In this document: positions 1 through 11,810 of the stretch, in pieces
How positions within the stretch are numbered: the first letter of the stretch is position 1
How the letters are laid out: the number at the start of each line of letters is the position of its first letter
Source of the DNA: Pyrenochaeta sp. MPI-SDFR-AT-0127
Lineage: Eukaryota; Ascomycota; Dothideomycetes; Pleosporales; Cucurbitariaceae
NCBI GenBank assembly: GCA_020747015.1
Contig: JAGTJM010000005.1
Location: 434,001 to 498,000, forward strand
DNA length: 64,000 bases
Direction: 5' to 3'
Program-made: the position numbers and the translations under genes
Notes under the pieces: generated by a model
The model's input: only the letters and a program-made list of their open reading frames with translations
The model's database searches: none
Told to the model about the DNA's origin: nothing

Positions 1-723
1 GCGACTCATCCTGTGGTTGTGCACATCCGTCTCCAGGTTTTTCGAGTCTCGCTGGTTGGGCTTGGACACATGCCAGATCCTCGTCCACTGGCCGCCCCAC
101 AGCGTCTTGCCGGATGATATCTGCACAGTGCCAGGTAATGTACTTGACTGCTTTCCGTGCATCTCAAACGGCGTCATTGTATACGCTGTACCCTCTTTGT
201 CGTATCGCATGCGTGGCCCCAGCGCAGCATGGGTTGCAGGTACAGAACATGATCGCATCTCATGTGACTGCAACCGCCTGATATTCAACCTCGAAGGCTT
301 GCCAGAGCGATCAAACTCTTGCTGTATTTGGTACCGTGGTATATTACTGCTCTTTGTCGTGTAGATGAACGGAGCCTGTAGTCGGAACGTTCTTGCCTGC
401 TCGTCCACTGGCCTATACTCTGGCGTGAGCGTGGAGGCGTAATTTGACTCTAGAGCCCGCGAGGCTCGAACTGTAGACCATGGATCGAAGTTGAATGTCG
501 GAAATGTATTTGCTGATACTAACGGTCGGCGTATTGGTTGGATTGCGATTGAGGGCGTTGCTTGTGATGTTGAAGAACGACCTAGACTGGGGCGACTAGT
601 ACTGGAGAATGTACTAGATGGAGAGACTGTGCCATCTGAAAAAGTGTCCTCGCTCCCGCTGGTTACACTTCCCCTCGTCAAGGCATCGAATGGGTCTTCC
701 TCATCCGCGTAAGATCTGTACAT
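1..723 (-). CDS. Unrecognised protein, 5' part only, runs off the left edge
   Basis: The minus strand is open without a stop from an ATG at 721-723 to base 1, exactly 241 codons, so the 3' end lies outside the window. The first ~70 residues are rich in Ser, Thr and acidic residues (start MYRSYADEEDPFDAL) and look disordered. The rest is more balanced, with a charged stretch around FDRSGKPSRLNIRRLQ. I recognise no domain, signal peptide or membrane segment. A long open frame with normal codon use supports a real gene; the opposite-strand frame here starts at GTG and looks like a shadow. The function is unknown. Confidence 0.6.
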   Translation of the reverse strand, partial: MYRSYADEEDPFDALTRGSVTSGSEDTFSDGTVSPSSTFSSTSRPSLGRSSTSQATPSIAIQPIRRPLVSANTFPTFNFDPWSTVRASRALESNYASTLTPEYRPVDEQARTFRLQAPFIYTTKSSNIPRYQIQQEFDRSGKPSRLNIRRLQSHEMRSCSVPATHAALGPRMRYDKEGTAYTMTPFEMHGKQSSTLPGTVQISSGKTLWGGQWTRIWHVSKPNQRDSKNLETDVHNHRMSR

Positions 724-1250
724 GATTGATTTATCGTGCAACCGCTGTTGCCTGCCTCCATCCGCCAGCGGAGAGTAGGTTGCTGCGTTCATTATTTACA
801 AAAGCAAAAGTTATTAGCCTTGGTCTTGGAGATGTTGGGCCTGCACTACGTTATATCAGTCTCATAGCGCTGCGGCCCGTGTGCGCGTTTTCTATGCATC
901 AGCCTTGTAAGTCATCATTTGTTGGGACCCTGACATGGTCCGCATTGTTGCACAAATGGTAGATGCATAGAGCTTGTTCCGGATCTATGCGAGGGCCAGG
1001 GAGCGGATTGGGCTGATACAAGTGAGGGTCATGGGTGTGGCGTGCAACCAACATCACTAAGCGTCTGAATAAGCATGGGTCACGAGCACATCGCGTGAAC
1101 AGCACTTGCTGCCTCATATGGTAAGAGGTAGTATGATTGAACTTCATCTATTTCGCAAAGTGTGTCGAAGATAACTTAGTCTGGCTGAAAGTACGATTGA
1201 ACGACTGAAATGCTTCAATTAGCTGACCACCACGACTATCTATGGAATCA
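724..1250. other. Intergenic, no gene seen
   Basis: About 0.5 kb between the ATG of the left-edge gene and the stop of the acyl-CoA oxidase, both on the minus strand. It should hold the promoter of the former and the 3' UTR of the latter. I see no convincing motif or RNA gene. Confidence 0.5.
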
Positions 1251-3497
1251 CTACAATTTGGTGCTCTTTTGATCCCCCGCCTTCAAAATCTCACCAGCAA
1301 AGTTCTCCCAGTCCGGGTAAATCCCTCGTCTTTCACCAGATGCTTTGTTGATAGGCAACTGCTTTACCCACTGCATGATATTGTCGTATACGTTACCATC
1401 GTACATACCCAGTGCACTGCACAAACTCGCATCGGAGAAGTCCCATGCATCAGTCAGCGCAATAGCTTCTGGAAGAATCTGATCTAGTAGATCGTGTACT
1501 AGGGCGCGGATCGTGTCAAGTTGTGCCGACGAGAAGTACGCTTCGTCCCTGCTCCTGGTCTCCACGAATGAGATAGCGTCAGTGGAGCCAGGATTCACAA
1601 TAGTCGACAGGGCAAAGAGAGAGCAAAGGTTGGTAAGCGCTACGCGTACTTGTGATGATGTTGGTTTTGACAAGGAGGATATTTTGTCGGCAAAAGCTTT
1701 AACGACCAAGTATTCGATGTGCGCTCGGGACGCCGAGATGATGAGTATCATATGCTCGTTCCATGCCTCATCAGGATCTCGGTCCGATTTGTGGATACTA
1801 TCCCACGCTTTGAGAATAAGACGGTGCGCGCGGTCGCTGTAGATAGAAAGCTGGACCTCAACTGCAGTGAACTGTTTCCCAGATGCTGTGCAAGGCGCGA
1901 AGCAATCGCTATCAGTAGAAAGATATCGCACTTGAGCATCAATCTCCTTCCCCAGTCGTAACAAGTCGACTTGTTTAAGCAAATATCGACCCACTTGCTG
2001 CCACAGGACGTAATTTTCCCCTTCGAAAGTCGTGCCTCCAGCACAAGCGCCGATGATGTCGGGCAAGCCTGAAATGGCCATATATCCGTGTCCACCACAC
2101 AGTTTCCGAGCATCTTCGGCCCCATCCGCAGCCTCTGAGGTGACATATGCCTTCAAGCCAGCCGTGAGGGCATGCAACGCCGGTAACAAAGAGTGATCGC
2201 CCTGACCTTGCATTTGTCGCAGGTGGGAGTACTGACCTTCACATACTTGGGCGGCGAAAAACATGGCATAGCTTTTCGAAATGAGCGCCAATAGGCGAAA
2301 CTGCTGGTGCTTGTATTGTATGATTGCTGTTTCGGCTTTCATGGCGTTTCTTGAGGCCCGGCCTTGTTCTCGGACGACTGAGTATCGGGCTGCGATTGTT
2401 GTCGCTTGTGCTAATTGGAGGGCAAAAATGCTGGGCATCTTGCTACGTACGAGGAGCATGACAGAGTATGATGATTTCGTTCGGAGTTTATCTGCAGAGT
2501 ATGTGCCGTTGCGCGAGAGCTGGCTGTGCGCCATGAGCATGTGCGCTCTGGGAATGCGGACGTGAGTGAAAGACGCAAAGCCATTGTCTGCGTGGTTGTA
2601 CCTGTGCCATCTGTAAGAACCTGGCATTTTGTGTAGTTTGATAGGTGATTCAACTGTACCCCATTTTTGACCCGATGTCACCCAAATTAATTCCTGGCAA
2701 TGATTTACCATCGTCCAGGCCTCTCAGTTGCACGATGAATAGATGTGGTCCATGATCGTTAGTTCCAGATATCAATCGTGCCATGACAACAGCATGCGTG
2801 GTAGAGAAGCCCAGGCCTGCAGGCCAGAACTTTGTTGACGAGAGTGTTGGTGAGTGGATGATGAACTCATCAGTCTTGGGATCAAAGGTAGCAGTAGTCT
2901 CAATGCCTCGAACGAAAGACCCATGGCCCAGCTCTGTCTGTGCATATGTACCTAGTATCCTACCAGGCCTGGCTAGTTGAAGCCATTGGAGCTTTTGTTC
3001 CTCAGTGCCGTTGTGTTCGATAGCAGGTTCAAATAGGACGGCTTTATGACCAAAGGGACTATGACCAATCAATACGATATTCTAGATTGAACACAGTATT
3101 TCACGAACCTTGCGTTGATGAGGTTATACCGGGGCGTGATCCAGACAAAAAGGTCGTGATCGTGCATGGTCATGTCATCAAGGCAAGCCTTGCCCATCTC
3201 CAAACCCTGCTTGTAATAGTCTTCACGAGACGTATGTGCATAGCAATTTGGGACTTTTGCTGTGTCATATGTGCCGAGTCGACGTTCAACGCGCTCGAAT
3301 GCGGTTCGCCGCTTGCGCACTGCGTTTTCACTGTTCCAATCAGAAGGGTATAGGGCGAAAGGTTGGAAAGCATACCCTCCCCAGATCAGACACGTAAGCT
3401 CGAATGTATGGAAACTTGAAGATGCTCGAGCCTTCTGCATTAACCCATTTTGGCGATTCAAGCGTGATTGTGGAGGATCTTGTGAATGCTGCACCAT
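1251..3497 (-). CDS. Acyl-CoA oxidase (peroxisomal beta-oxidation type)
   Basis: Three exons: 3497-3109, 3058-2660 and 2610-1251. The 50- and 49-nt introns join in frame and give 715 residues, the usual acyl-CoA oxidase size. The family oxidises acyl-CoA to trans-2-enoyl-CoA with FAD and passes electrons to O2, making H2O2 in peroxisomes. Visible motifs are the middle-domain GTYAQTELGHGS, then GDIGSKMGWHRYNHADNG across the second splice, VRIPRAHMLM, and FEGENYVLWQQVGRYL with the catalytic Glu. The protein ends in STKL, a weak PTS1-like tripeptide. The ATG at 3497 places the usual LxxLIWGG segment about 40 residues in; an ATG at 3566 is an alternative. A ~18-residue stretch after LIWGG looks intronic, but no phase-compatible splice pair was found, so it is left as coding. 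Confidence 0.9.
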
Positions 3498-4667
3498 ATT
3501 GCCTCGTCTGTTTAAACACAAAAACATTTGAGTTGGAAAAGACTTCACTTTTAAGGGATGACACATTTTATTCTCTTATAATTCGGGCTTGTCTGTCGCT
3601 TTGTCTCTAGAAGGCTCATAAGCACTGCTTCAAGGCAAATTTCACCGATCGTGACGCCTCCAACCGTGTATCATCGTACCAAATAGACCAATGGCTTCAG
3701 GAATAAAAGTGGCACATCATCAATTAAGATAGCTAGGATATCCTGCGTGATTTAGGGCATGTATCATGGCGGCGCAGTGGAATACTTCGTAGCGACTTTT
3801 CGCTTACACTTGAACTTTAGTCTTTCCCAGACAGCTTGAAAGGACCCTTCCACGGGATAGAGAAAGGGACGTGTAGGTATATAGACCAAATCCTGCAACC
3901 AGGGTCTTGGCGATGGCGGCGTATACCAGGTTGTCGAATAGCATTGACTCAGGATACGCCTCGTTGAAGGGGTTGCAAAGGGTGACCCTTGTCTTATCAG
4001 TAAAGAGTCCTACGGCCCGGTTCCGCATCTTAGCGACAATCAGGCATCAGTGAGTGAATTATGTATGGAAGAAAAGGCTTGACTCAGCAATCGGCAAAAG
4101 TTAGAGATACGATGAGTATCAAAAAGAAGAGTTCTTCGTTGCGTTAGCCGTGAGCAAGACTTGTACATATCTGCAGGACTCCACAATGATTGATAAAGCC
4201 ATACAATTACTACCACCATTTTTATCTTATCAGCGAGACGGGAATGGAGCTAAACATATTGCGACAAAGAAATGAAAAGTTGATATGTCCAAGAACTCGG
4301 CTTCAAAATGTTGGGACATATGCAGCCACAGAGGGTACAAAGGAAAGGAGGCCACCATAAACAAGTTGTTCATGCAACCACCAGGTACCAGCTGCGTACC
4401 ACAGTCGCTTGCAAAATTGGCCTCCAAATCCCAGCACTCTGCAAGATTTCCCACGAACCCTCTTGGCAGCTAAATCAAGACAAGCTTTGAACAAGGGTTT
4501 TACTTGTGACTTCCTTGGTTCTTGTGGCTCGCCGTCAGGCGGACTGCCACACCTTTGCTTCTAGGCATACGCCACCAGCGCTGTGGCTTGCCCACAGATC
4601 GCTCGAACTTCGATTTTGACCTATGGTTATGCCAGGAGAAGAATACGTCCACGTCGATTCATGTTGT
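3498..4667. other. Intergenic, one weak short ORF
   Basis: About 1.2 kb between the acyl-CoA oxidase start and the HET gene stop. A 74-codon ATG ORF on the minus strand (4028-3804, start MRNRAVGLFTDKTRV) has protein-like composition, but I recognise no family and no companion exon. It could be a relic or a small orphan gene. Nothing else is supported. Confidence 0.35.
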
Positions 4668-6632
4668 CTAGGACCATGGTTGACGCGCCCCCATTAGCCC
4701 GCAAATGAGACTGACTGAAAGGATCAGGCCTGCAGTAAGATTCGTGAGCTGCGCTGTTTGATTCAGACTGAGATTCCTGTAGTTGATAGCATGACATTCG
4801 AGATTCAGTCGACTGCTCTCGAGGTTCATGGAAACAATAAGCTATGCCGATGGTTAGATAGGCAAATGAAGCTCAAAAGAGGCCAATTTACAATTTTGGA
4901 GTACTCCTCACATGACATATAAAGAGAATTTAGAGTATTCTCGATGTTTCTTGTTTTGTCAAAGGACTTATTAGTCTCGTTCCATAATAGTTTAGCTTTG
5001 GCTTTCACTTGAGGTTCCGAGCTTTCGAAGGGGTAGAAAATGCTTATATCAGAAGTATTGAATCGATCCGGCTCGAACGCTCGATCCCAAGCCCGAATGA
5101 TCGATGAAAGTTTTCCTCTACACTTTCGTAAAAGCGCCATAATCAGCACAGTCCAATCGATATTTGACTTCACATGATCGAGGCCGTTTGTAGTGCTGTT
5201 TAAATGAACAATCGGGTGCTTTTCTATCTAAGGGAATCGTTAGCAAATAGCGTGCTTCTGGTTACTGCTATTAAAGATCATACCCTTTGTTCAACACCTT
5301 CCTCGAGATTTCGAACTAGGTTTGTCCAATCTTCTACTATCTCGTCTATTCTAGTCTTAAGGATGGTCAAAAAGTACACACGTGGGTCCCAAATTGGATT
5401 GTCGCCTTCGCCGTCACCGTTACCGTTGTCTTCCTCATCCTTGCTTGGAGGCATTATAAGAACTGGGCCGTGGCTCTGCATTATGTATGTTGCCAGCATC
5501 GGTGGCGTGCTAGCTAATCGCTCAAAACTCGAGCTTCTCGGCCAAGGCGACCTAAAGACGGAGATTCTCCAGTTGGCCAGGGACTGACCGTGCGGCAAAA
5601 CTGCCCTGGCTTCGTTTTCGTGTTTAATGGCGAGCTGAGATGCCCTATTGCACCGTCAAACCTCAAGCATGACAGGAAAATACCGATTGACCTAACTTAC
5701 CCTACATCGCCAGGACTGACTATGGCTGCGTATGTCATGGGTACCGCACACTTCTCGCAGATCCAAGCCGAGAAATTGCAACGGTCCATGAAGTCGGGGC
5801 ATCTTGCGACAGGCACGGTTGAGAAGGGCTCGCGGTTTCGCTTTGGCCCCTCTATGGAGGGAGCAGATGGTGGAACAGTTGATTCATCTCTTAAAAATTG
5901 TTCCGTCTCTCTCTGCAACCTGCTAAACGCCTTCTTTCTTCCCTCCCCGTAAATGAGCGGCATATGGACGTTGAAAATGCCTAGCAGTGAGTATGCCGCG
6001 TCCTCTTCGCGTTTTGTCTCGCGTCTCTTTGCCCATGACACTCGCTCATTAATGCTGAACTGAGATAAAGGCCCTCCTTTGAGAGCTTGAATAGAGATTC
6101 CAGTTATATCATGAATTTCTTGCATAAGCGAATTCCTATCCCCAAGTCGTTCGCCCTCTGCGGAAAAGAATTCGATAGATGTTGGAGCAAGAAGCTCCTG
6201 GAGTGTCCAACCCCGAGTAAACCATCTACTATGCTGAAAAGCTGTCTTCCACGTCCGCTGAGAGGACAAGTCGTTTCCATCCGAGCCTCTAGTTGAAACA
6301 TCGGATAGGTATACGTAGCATCTAGCTGCGTTATGATACCAACGGAACATAGAGTTAATAGCTTCTGAAAGCTCCGCGCTACTAGATTTGTTAATACAGC
6401 AAGTGTCCACCCAGAAGTATTGGAAGTTATCCTTAGCGGCTTGCTTTCCGCAAAACCGGATCTTTGCATAGCCAGCCTTGTCCTTGCCTGTTCCCTTCAC
6501 TATATCTTTAATGGTAACCTCTTCGTGATCTGCTCCCCAAGTATGCGAAAGGATAGCATAGCGCGGAATGTTGCTGCCTACAAATTCGACCAGGCTGAAC
6601 TCGCCGGTATTGTCAAGCTGCAAAAGATGCAT
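4668..6632 (-). CDS. HET-domain protein with degenerate P-loop and C-terminal membrane segment
   Basis: Four exons: 6632-5701, 5644-5284, 5227-4892 and 4841-4668. Introns of 56, 56 and 50 nt all have GT-AG ends, and the reading frame closes exactly to 600 residues. Residues ~24-155 are a HET domain: RYAILSHTWG (24-33), WVDTCCINK (74-82) and RWFTRGWTLQELLAP (136-150). HET proteins drive heterokaryon incompatibility and cell death. Around 285-316 lies the sequence that normally leads into NB-ARC (PDFMDR, CEKCAVP). The usual GLGGVGKSQLA reads SPGDVGASQLA across the first intron, so the Walker A lysine is Ala and nothing NTPase-like follows. The rest (WDPRVYFLTILKTRIDEI, a long helical stretch, RNLSLNQTAQL) ends in a hydrophobic segment at ~577-594. 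It resembles C-termini of other fungal predicted signalling proteins; that resemblance is from memory. Confidence 0.8.
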
Positions 6633-8497
6633 GAGGGGGGATTGTCAGCAAGGAAACCACGAGATTAGACGCAGGCCGGATGTGCACGGGTCGAGCAGTC
6701 AAAGTCCGACTACTCTGGCTGGCAGAATCATGGACGAAAAGCCGAAGGAAATGAGTTAGAGATAATAGCGCAAAATGAAGGCTGAGTTGCCAATAGCGTT
6801 GAGAAGGCTGTAGTGTGCATAGCTTGCAGCTGCATGGGACACGTAATTGGTCCATGACTGTTTGCCACGCACCTCTGCATGATTGGGCAATGACGAGGAT
6901 TCAAGTTTGATGTCGTGGAAGTCATATAGCACCGAATTCATAACGGCATGAAACCGGAAGTCACTCGTATTCCCAAAAGCACTATGTTCGCATTTCGCAT
7001 CAAGGAGACTGAGAAGTAAAACGCGACTGATGGCTGTCCTGTTCACCGTGTCAAGTACGAGGAATTTTCTGCCAATGAAATGAGACTGCCGAAAAAAGTG
7101 CACCCAAGATCCGCGCCTCTCTCGTAGTTACATGCAGGAAGATTAACATTTCCAAGGCAAAGTCTTGTCTGGGATCTCTGTATGTACTGAGAGTAGAGCC
7201 ACATGTGGCGCAGCTCTTGAGATTGTGTCAGACCTACAGACCTTTCTTCATTGATTGATTGATTGATCGATATTAAGTGGTTACAAGACATTTTTCAGCC
7301 TTAGAACATGTATGGAGCACAACTTCTAGCAAAGAGCTCTTCAATCTTCTAGTTCTTCTGTCATCTTTCTATGCCTTTTTAATGTCTCGTCAGCTAATTA
7401 GGGTTTTACTCAACATTTTCGACCAAGTACTAGCCGTTTCGTGGCTCTCGAATTTATACAAAGCCAGCCCCCTTATCTGTCGGTTGCTTTGATGTGAAGC
7501 AGGGTCCTTATTCGCGCTGCATAGCTACACTTGTTCTTAACAGATCGCCACTTGATAGTTACAACCCTTGTTCGACGCTTGTCTTAAGTCGGTAAGACGG
7601 ATGCTGAGAGTGACGCGGGGAACATCTTGCGACTCCCTAGGAGGGAAAGCTGATTTTGCAAGCGGTTGGGATGTCTCACCCTTCAGATACTGAAGACGAT
7701 GTGAAAGCTTGACAATGGAGATTGAGGCTGCCATAAAGAGAGACCAAGCCAGTTTGGGAATGACGTCTGCACCTTGCCGATGAGTTGCCGAAATCTCCCT
7801 GCTCGCGTCGAGTCCGCAGTAACATCACCACTTCAACCCTCGTCGTCCTTTCGGACTTAAGCATCCAGTCGACATTTCGACCCGGTTGCCTTCCACATCC
7901 ATTTTCAATGATAATGCCCGCTCGTTGAGATGCTAACCTTCCTTAGTTGCTTGCACGTAGTCAATCATATCGCCATACGAAGAAGACCCACTGCATGCCT
8001 CGAACAACCTTGCCAATTCGAACTCTCATCGGCACTTCAGAACAACTACTGGCCATTATGATATTGCATCGGATGATTGGCGCAATATTCAAAATCCCTA
8101 GGAGTCTTATTCGTTCTGGGCGGAGAACGTTGAAACCTCCACAAGATTGGGCACTTAAGCGGAGCAACCCCTGCCTATAAACTCCCCCTCCCCATCATAG
8201 TGACGCGTTTACTTATTAGCTTTCTACTTGCCTTGTCGTACCTTCCTAGCTTCGTTGCCATGATTCGTTGATTCTTTTCTACTTCTCTCAAAGTGTACTT
8301 GCACATGGATTATCTGCAGGCACCCTCGCCCTAGAATAATGGTATCCATGAATAAGTTATCTGTCACTTTGATATCATGACATACCGTATTTGTACTGGC
8401 TTTGTACGAAGCCCTGGAATGCCCATGGGGTCTTTTGAACAACGCGTGGTTTTTGTCTTCATCGAAATCTGCTTCATCCACAAATCAGTATTTCACA
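6633..8497. other. Intergenic between divergent HET and sulfite oxidase genes
   Basis: About 1.9 kb of shared upstream DNA. A minus-strand open frame at 7103-6756 (115 codons) has some protein-like character but no recognisable domain, and its start is unsupported. A short GATT repeat lies at about 7250-7265. The rest shows no gene, tRNA or repeat that I can identify. It presumably holds both promoters. Confidence 0.4.
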
Positions 8498-10642
8498 ATG
8501 GCGCCCGCTGAACCCAACGCAAAACCATTCCAGCTGATCGGTGATGCGCCTACCTTCTCGGAAGAGCGAAAGGGCTGGAAGGGCTACATCGAGTGGAAAA
8601 GATACCCAGAAAAAAAACGGAAGGCTGCGGAGATCCTCGCGCAATACGATTTCCCCGTTGTCAGTAGCACTTAAACAACGACAACATCAAGAACTGACCC
8701 AAAAACGCTAGCCGCCAGAGTTTCAGCTCACACCGCTGCCTGATACTAATCCGATTCTTGAAGGTGTACGCTGGAAGTAAGCAACCAAGTTATGTGGAGC
8801 TTTACTTGGCCACGTGTTGACCAGTATGTTCAGGTATTACCACTATGCACTTGGATCGACTCTGCGTGACCTTCCGGACATCTCTTGGGAGCATGTTCTG
8901 AAAGAGAAGAGTGAGGACATGATCCATGTTCTGCAGTTCCCATATAATGGCGAACCGCCAAGAGTGAGTAAGCATCCACCAGATGCTTAGCTACTTGCTG
9001 ATCAATGAACAGAAACGCTTAGTTGAAGCACGTACCACGTTCATTATCATTTTTCCTCAACTGACTCGAACAGACTGAAATTACACCCAATAAAGATCAT
9101 TTCGTTCAGAACCATGGTGGCATTCCGGAGATCGATCCCGATGAGTACTTTTTCGAAGTTGAAGGTCTTGTCAACAACCCCCGAAAGATCACTCTCAAGG
9201 AACTTCAAGATGAAAGCATCTTCCCACGTATGCAAACGACTGTAACACTGCAGTGCAGCGGTACTCGGCGTATTGAGCAGATTCACGATTATCCAGGTGA
9301 TGGTGATGAGCTCATTAACGCCCCTTGGGGTGAAGGTGCCATAGGGACCGCCCGCTATGTTGGAGTTAGTCTGAAGAAAGTTATCAAATACTGTGGTGGG
9401 CTTAAGGCCGACGGAAAGCATGTTGAACTGTTCGGCGCTGACACTTATTTTAAGAAAGGGCAGGTCTACAATTATGCAGTCTCCGTACCTACCGGCAAGA
9501 TGAAGCTCAATGAAGTCATGCTCGCCTGGGAAATGAACGGGGAGACACTGCCGCCTATTCATGGTGCGCCACTGCGCGCCGTTGTCATGGGATACATCGG
9601 AGCACGAAGCACCAAATGGCTGACCAGGGTCAACATTATTGCAGAACCTAGCATGGCACCTGTACAGATGAAGGAGTACATCTATTACACTCCTCAGATG
9701 GGAAAGCAGAATGTCACCTATAGCAATGGCTTCAGCATCCAGACGATGCCTGTTGCTAGCGCCATCATGACACCTGTCGACAAAGATGTGGTTGTTCATG
9801 ATGGAAAGATCAAACTGACCGGTTGGGCCTACAGTGGTAGTGGATGGCCAGAGCGGGTCGAGGTGAGCAATGATGGGGGCGGCGTGTGGTATGAGGTGCC
9901 ATGCAACCAGCTGAGCACGAAATACTTTCACGCTTGGCGTACCTGGGAGTATGAGATTCCGGTCGATGCTGAAGGATGGCTGTAAGTTCCGAGCAGATCC
10001 AATGCATCTGCGTGGTACTGATAATGTCCAGTGATTTCTGCGTACGATGCTGGGACGACGCATTGAATGTAAGTGATCTTGGCTTGCCTTTTGCCTCTTC
10101 TACTAGAGAGTGTTGTGAGATCATCCCTGCGAAAGCGCGGATGCCTTGTCGGGTCATGCTAGCCTTGCAGGGCGGAGAGATTCAAAGGCTTCTAGAAGAA
10201 ACCTGTCGCTAATATTGCCGGCAGACGCAACCTACATTCGTGCGGAGTGCATGGTGAGCACTGACCTACCGATGCCCATACTAAAATGCGCTAACCATGT
10301 GAAGGAACTGGGATCTCCACGTAACCTCCTCATGCCAGTAAGTAGACCATGCGCTAAGGTACTTGAACGGCTTATAGAACTTGAAGCTGATCATACATTC
10401 CAGTCGTGTCAAACTGTATGCAGGCTGTGAAATCTGGTGATATATCGCGGATCTCAGCTAACCGATTCCATAGTTATAGCGTCAACACGACCAAGCCGAT
10501 GACGGCTAAACGCCTCAAGCAATTAGAGGCGGCAGGAGCTTCGCTTTTGCCGCTCACAAGGCCTCTACCATTCGATCTTGAGACGAACAAAGAGTATTTG
10601 GAGGAGATGAAGAAGCGACAAGGTCGCGATCCGGTTGAGTGA
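8498..10642 (+). CDS. Sulfite oxidase (molybdopterin-dependent, without cytochrome b5 domain)
   Basis: Exons: 8498-8659, 8712-8776, 8825-8963, 9074-9981, 10032-10068, 10225-10253, 10305-10337, 10404-10415 and 10474-10642, joining to 517 residues. The enzyme oxidises sulfite to sulfate at a molybdenum cofactor. The cofactor domain is clear: VQNHGGIPEIDPDEYFFEVEG, TVTLQCSGTRR with the Mo-ligand Cys, NAPWGEGAIGTARYVGV, GARSTKWLTRV. A Mo-co dimerisation domain follows (KLTGWAYSGSGWPERVEVS, CVRCWDDALN, HVTSSCH). There is no N-terminal heme domain, as in plant-type enzymes, so O2 is a likely acceptor (inference). ATG 8498 has a good context (cacaATGGCG). The 110-nt third intron could instead hide a ~19-nt coding exon at 9013-9031, but that version breaks the frame. 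The 12-nt exon at 10404 is needed to keep the C-terminal frame. Confidence 0.9.
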
Positions 10643-11810
10643 GCATCAAATAAACCCTTCAACGTCAGGTCCACACGAGATGTAGTCTAGTAGCCAGCAG
10701 CCAACAGCCAGCAGATAGTATGCAGTTCCCTTCTGCCATGCACACAATGCAATTTATCACATGTTGGAAGGCTTTTTGATTCCCGAATGGCGCATTATTC
10801 CAAATTTCCCCACTTCCACTTCCAGCCTGGCTCGTTTGACTTTACCCGAAATGGCCACGACACCACTACTTTCCATATACCTCGATACTTACTCATCACC
10901 ATGCATCTGCCTTAGGAACTCGTTGTAGAATAGGTATCCGCATGTTCTGGAGATCTGGGCGGTGTTTGATACGATTGGCCCCCCTGCATGCCGCGCGGCG
11001 GCTAAACTGCATTATGCACCGTGTTGCGTCTCAAGTTGTCATGCATCGCTTTCACCCCGGATCTTCAATCGTAATCAGGCCTGGGGTAATCATCCGAGGC
11101 TGTGCAAAGAGCCTTCAGTGACCTGATCTTCTTGGGTGCGTGGTGTTTTGACAACCACTGGGAGGTCGTTCAGTGACCTGCAACCACGGCTCTTCCAGTT
11201 CGCGATATGCGGCTGTGTTACAGAGGAAATTGGGAGCCATGGGTGGGCTGTTTTATTGATGGTGGTGAGGGCCAGAGGTCTACTTGTGTATGACCCTGCC
11301 TTGCAATGGCGAAAGGACTTCGCCATAACTTCCATCTGTCCAGCTTTTCAATCTGGGACGAAGGGCTTTTCAACAAAATCTAGAAACCATACGAAAATTT
11401 GCCAGAACAATTTGATGGGACCCACTCCAAGGAAGCATAGTCCTTGTACAGTCGGAGTTTATTCGGAAACACACCTAGACAGGCCATAAGGCCGCAGCAG
11501 ATATGGAACGCAATAACACATCGCTTCTTTCAAAGTGTCGACGAATACTGTCAAAAATAGGAACATCGCAAAGGAAAGCATTAAACATCAGAGCATCAAA
11601 GTTAGTCACAAAGACCGTTGATTCGACGAAATACTGACATTATGAAGTTCATGGCCACGCTCAACGACATCGTACGTAGACGCGTACGGTGCTTACGACG
11701 ATGACTGCGCGCCACTGATAGACACCTCATATACACAAAGTAAGCCACCTGCGCACGACTCAAGATCCTCGTCGAGTTCATCGACGTTTCCGAGATCACA
11801 AGATCATGTT
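10643..11810. other. Intergenic, no supported gene
   Basis: About 1.2 kb. Short ORFs on both strands overlap and lack any family signal. A minor CAGC-rich imperfect repeat sits near 10690-10715. The tail probably holds the promoter and perhaps a 5' exon of the following membrane-protein gene (candidate ATG 11642 with a GTACGT donor at 11671). Confidence 0.4.

Noticed and set aside
5278..5598. Separate small gene downstream of the HET ORF
   Set aside because: GT-AG introns with matching phases join this frame to the HET exon and to two further exons, so it is part of the same gene.
9047..10063. 338-codon minus-strand ORF
   Set aside because: Exact antisense shadow of the sulfite oxidase exons.
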